Shown here: one piece after another, positions 63,511 through 64,000 of the stretch
How positions within the stretch are numbered: position 1 is the stretch's first letter
Layout: each line of letters opens with the position of its first letter
Source of the DNA: DATMER01 sp963844885
Lineage (GTDB): Bacteria; Acidobacteriota; Thermoanaerobaculia; Multivoradales; UBA5704
DNA: 64,000 nucleotides
Assembly (NCBI GenBank): GCA_963844885.1
Contig: CAWJQA010000006.1
Location: forward strand, 620,001 to 684,000
Reading direction: 5' to 3'
Program-made: the position numbers and the translations under genes
The notes under the pieces: model-generated
What the model was told of the DNA's origin: nothing
Database searches by the model: none
Seen by the model: the letters and a program-made list of their open reading frames with translations, nothing else

Positions 63511-64000
63511 CCCCCCTCATCGAGCTCCGCAACCTCAGCAAGGCCTACGAGGAGGGAGACCGGCGCCGTGTGGTGCTGCGCGAGGCCACGGTGGGCATCG
63601 GGCGCGGCGAGCTGGCCGTGCTGGTCGGCCGCAGCGGATCGGGCAAGTCCACGCTGCTCAACCTGATCTCCGGCATCGACCTGCCCGACTCGGGCGACAT
63701 CGTGATCGACGGTATCACCGTCTCGGGCCTCTCCGAGCGCGAGCGCACGCTGTTTCGCCGCGACCGGATCGGGTTCGTGTTCCAGTTCTTCAATCTGATC
63801 TCCACCCTGACCGTGGAGGAGAACCTCCTCCTGCCGCTGGAGCTCAAGGGGAGCGTGAGCGCGGCCGAGCGCCGCACGGCTCTCGATCTGCTCGCCGAGG
63901 TCGGCCTCGCCGACCGCGCCGGGAGCTTCCCGGACCGGCTCTCCGGCGGCGAGCAGCAGCGCGTGGCCGTGGCCCGCGCCCTGGCGCACGACCCGTTGAT
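63507..64000 (+). CDS. ABC transporter ATP-binding protein (3' end outside window)
   Basis: 164 codons visible. LolD/MacB-type ATPase: Walker A LVGRSGSGKSTLLNLISG, Q-loop FVFQFFNLISTLTVEENLLL, signature LSGGEQQRVAVARALAHDP; Walker B would follow beyond the edge. Such subunits drive FtsX-like permeases in lipoprotein release or export. ATG 63507 overlaps the HEPN stop. Confidence 0.93.
   Translation, partial: MTPLIELRNLSKAYEEGDRRRVVLREATVGIGRGELAVLVGRSGSGKSTLLNLISGIDLPDSGDIVIDGITVSGLSERERTLFRRDRIGFVFQFFNLISTLTVEENLLLPLELKGSVSAAERRTALDLLAEVGLADRAGSFPDRLSGGEQQRVAVARALAHDPL

Overview
The window is GC-rich bacterial chromosome with strong G/C preference at third codon positions. The gene content is mostly core metabolism and cell-envelope genes of a Gram-negative bacterium: arginine synthesis, TypA, FeoB/FeoA, HemN, HemG, AsnS, RNase III, UvrB, a class A penicillin-binding protein, PilZ and GlsB-type proteins. 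Secreted subtilases, a Tat-type amidase and large TPR/Fis-HTH regulators fit an Acidobacteriota-like organism (for example Thermoanaerobaculia), but that placement is an inference from gene flavour and not from a marker search. Many open frames carry single-base breaks, some inside genes that should be essential (asnS, uvrB), so part of the apparent pseudogenisation is probably residual sequencing or assembly error.

Layout. 0-2 kb (minus): a PaeR7I/XhoI-like restriction-modification pair with an open methyltransferase running off the left edge and a frame-broken endonuclease. 2.5-6.7 kb (plus): a DUF885 protein, a decapitated DUF234-type ATPase, YaeQ and a YfiT/DinB protein. 6.6-15.7 kb (minus): argH, a truncated argE, argD and a Tat-type amidase; between argD and argE sits an island with an EACC1-like protein, a caspase, a pentapeptide-repeat/membrane protein, a methyltransferase and a GNAT protein, all frame-broken. 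15.8-17.1 kb (plus): an MNT-HEPN pair and a remnant ParE-type module. 17.1-21.3 kb (minus): a compact ubiquitin-like conjugation operon (MBL hydrolase, E2, E1, JAB, multi-span membrane protein). This is the best candidate for a little-described system in the window.

21.4-24.1 kb is a gene graveyard: two MFS transporter remnants, VapBC remnants, an AbiEii fragment and about six to seven copies of an 83-bp tandem repeat. It is bordered by a GH25 lysozyme gene with a 31-residue membrane peptide. 25-29 kb: a small conserved protein, tandem Usp, an HTH/zinc-ribbon regulator overlapping typA, and PilZ. 29.5-34.5 kb: an internally duplicated TPR/Fis-HTH regulator, a 50-residue peptide with FDPxG repeats, two HTH proteins and small ORFs.

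34.7-44.5 kb (mostly plus): the overlapping hemN-feoB-feoA iron/heme operon, two tandem subtilases, hemG, an SGNH hydrolase and a GlsB-type protein. 44.7-54.7 kb (mostly minus): acyl-CoA dehydrogenase, an EamA transporter, asnS, rnc, an SPFH/NAD-kinase-like pair (plus), tRNA-Lys and uvrB. 54.7-64 kb: penicillin-binding protein 1, a TylF-type methyltransferase, vapBC, a secreted CxxCH protein, a tryptophanase-family lyase, a second MNT-HEPN pair and an ABC transporter ATPase cut by the right edge. Three copies of a C-rich palindromic element sit at gene ends, and several genes show a -10-like box directly before the start codon, suggesting leaderless transcripts.
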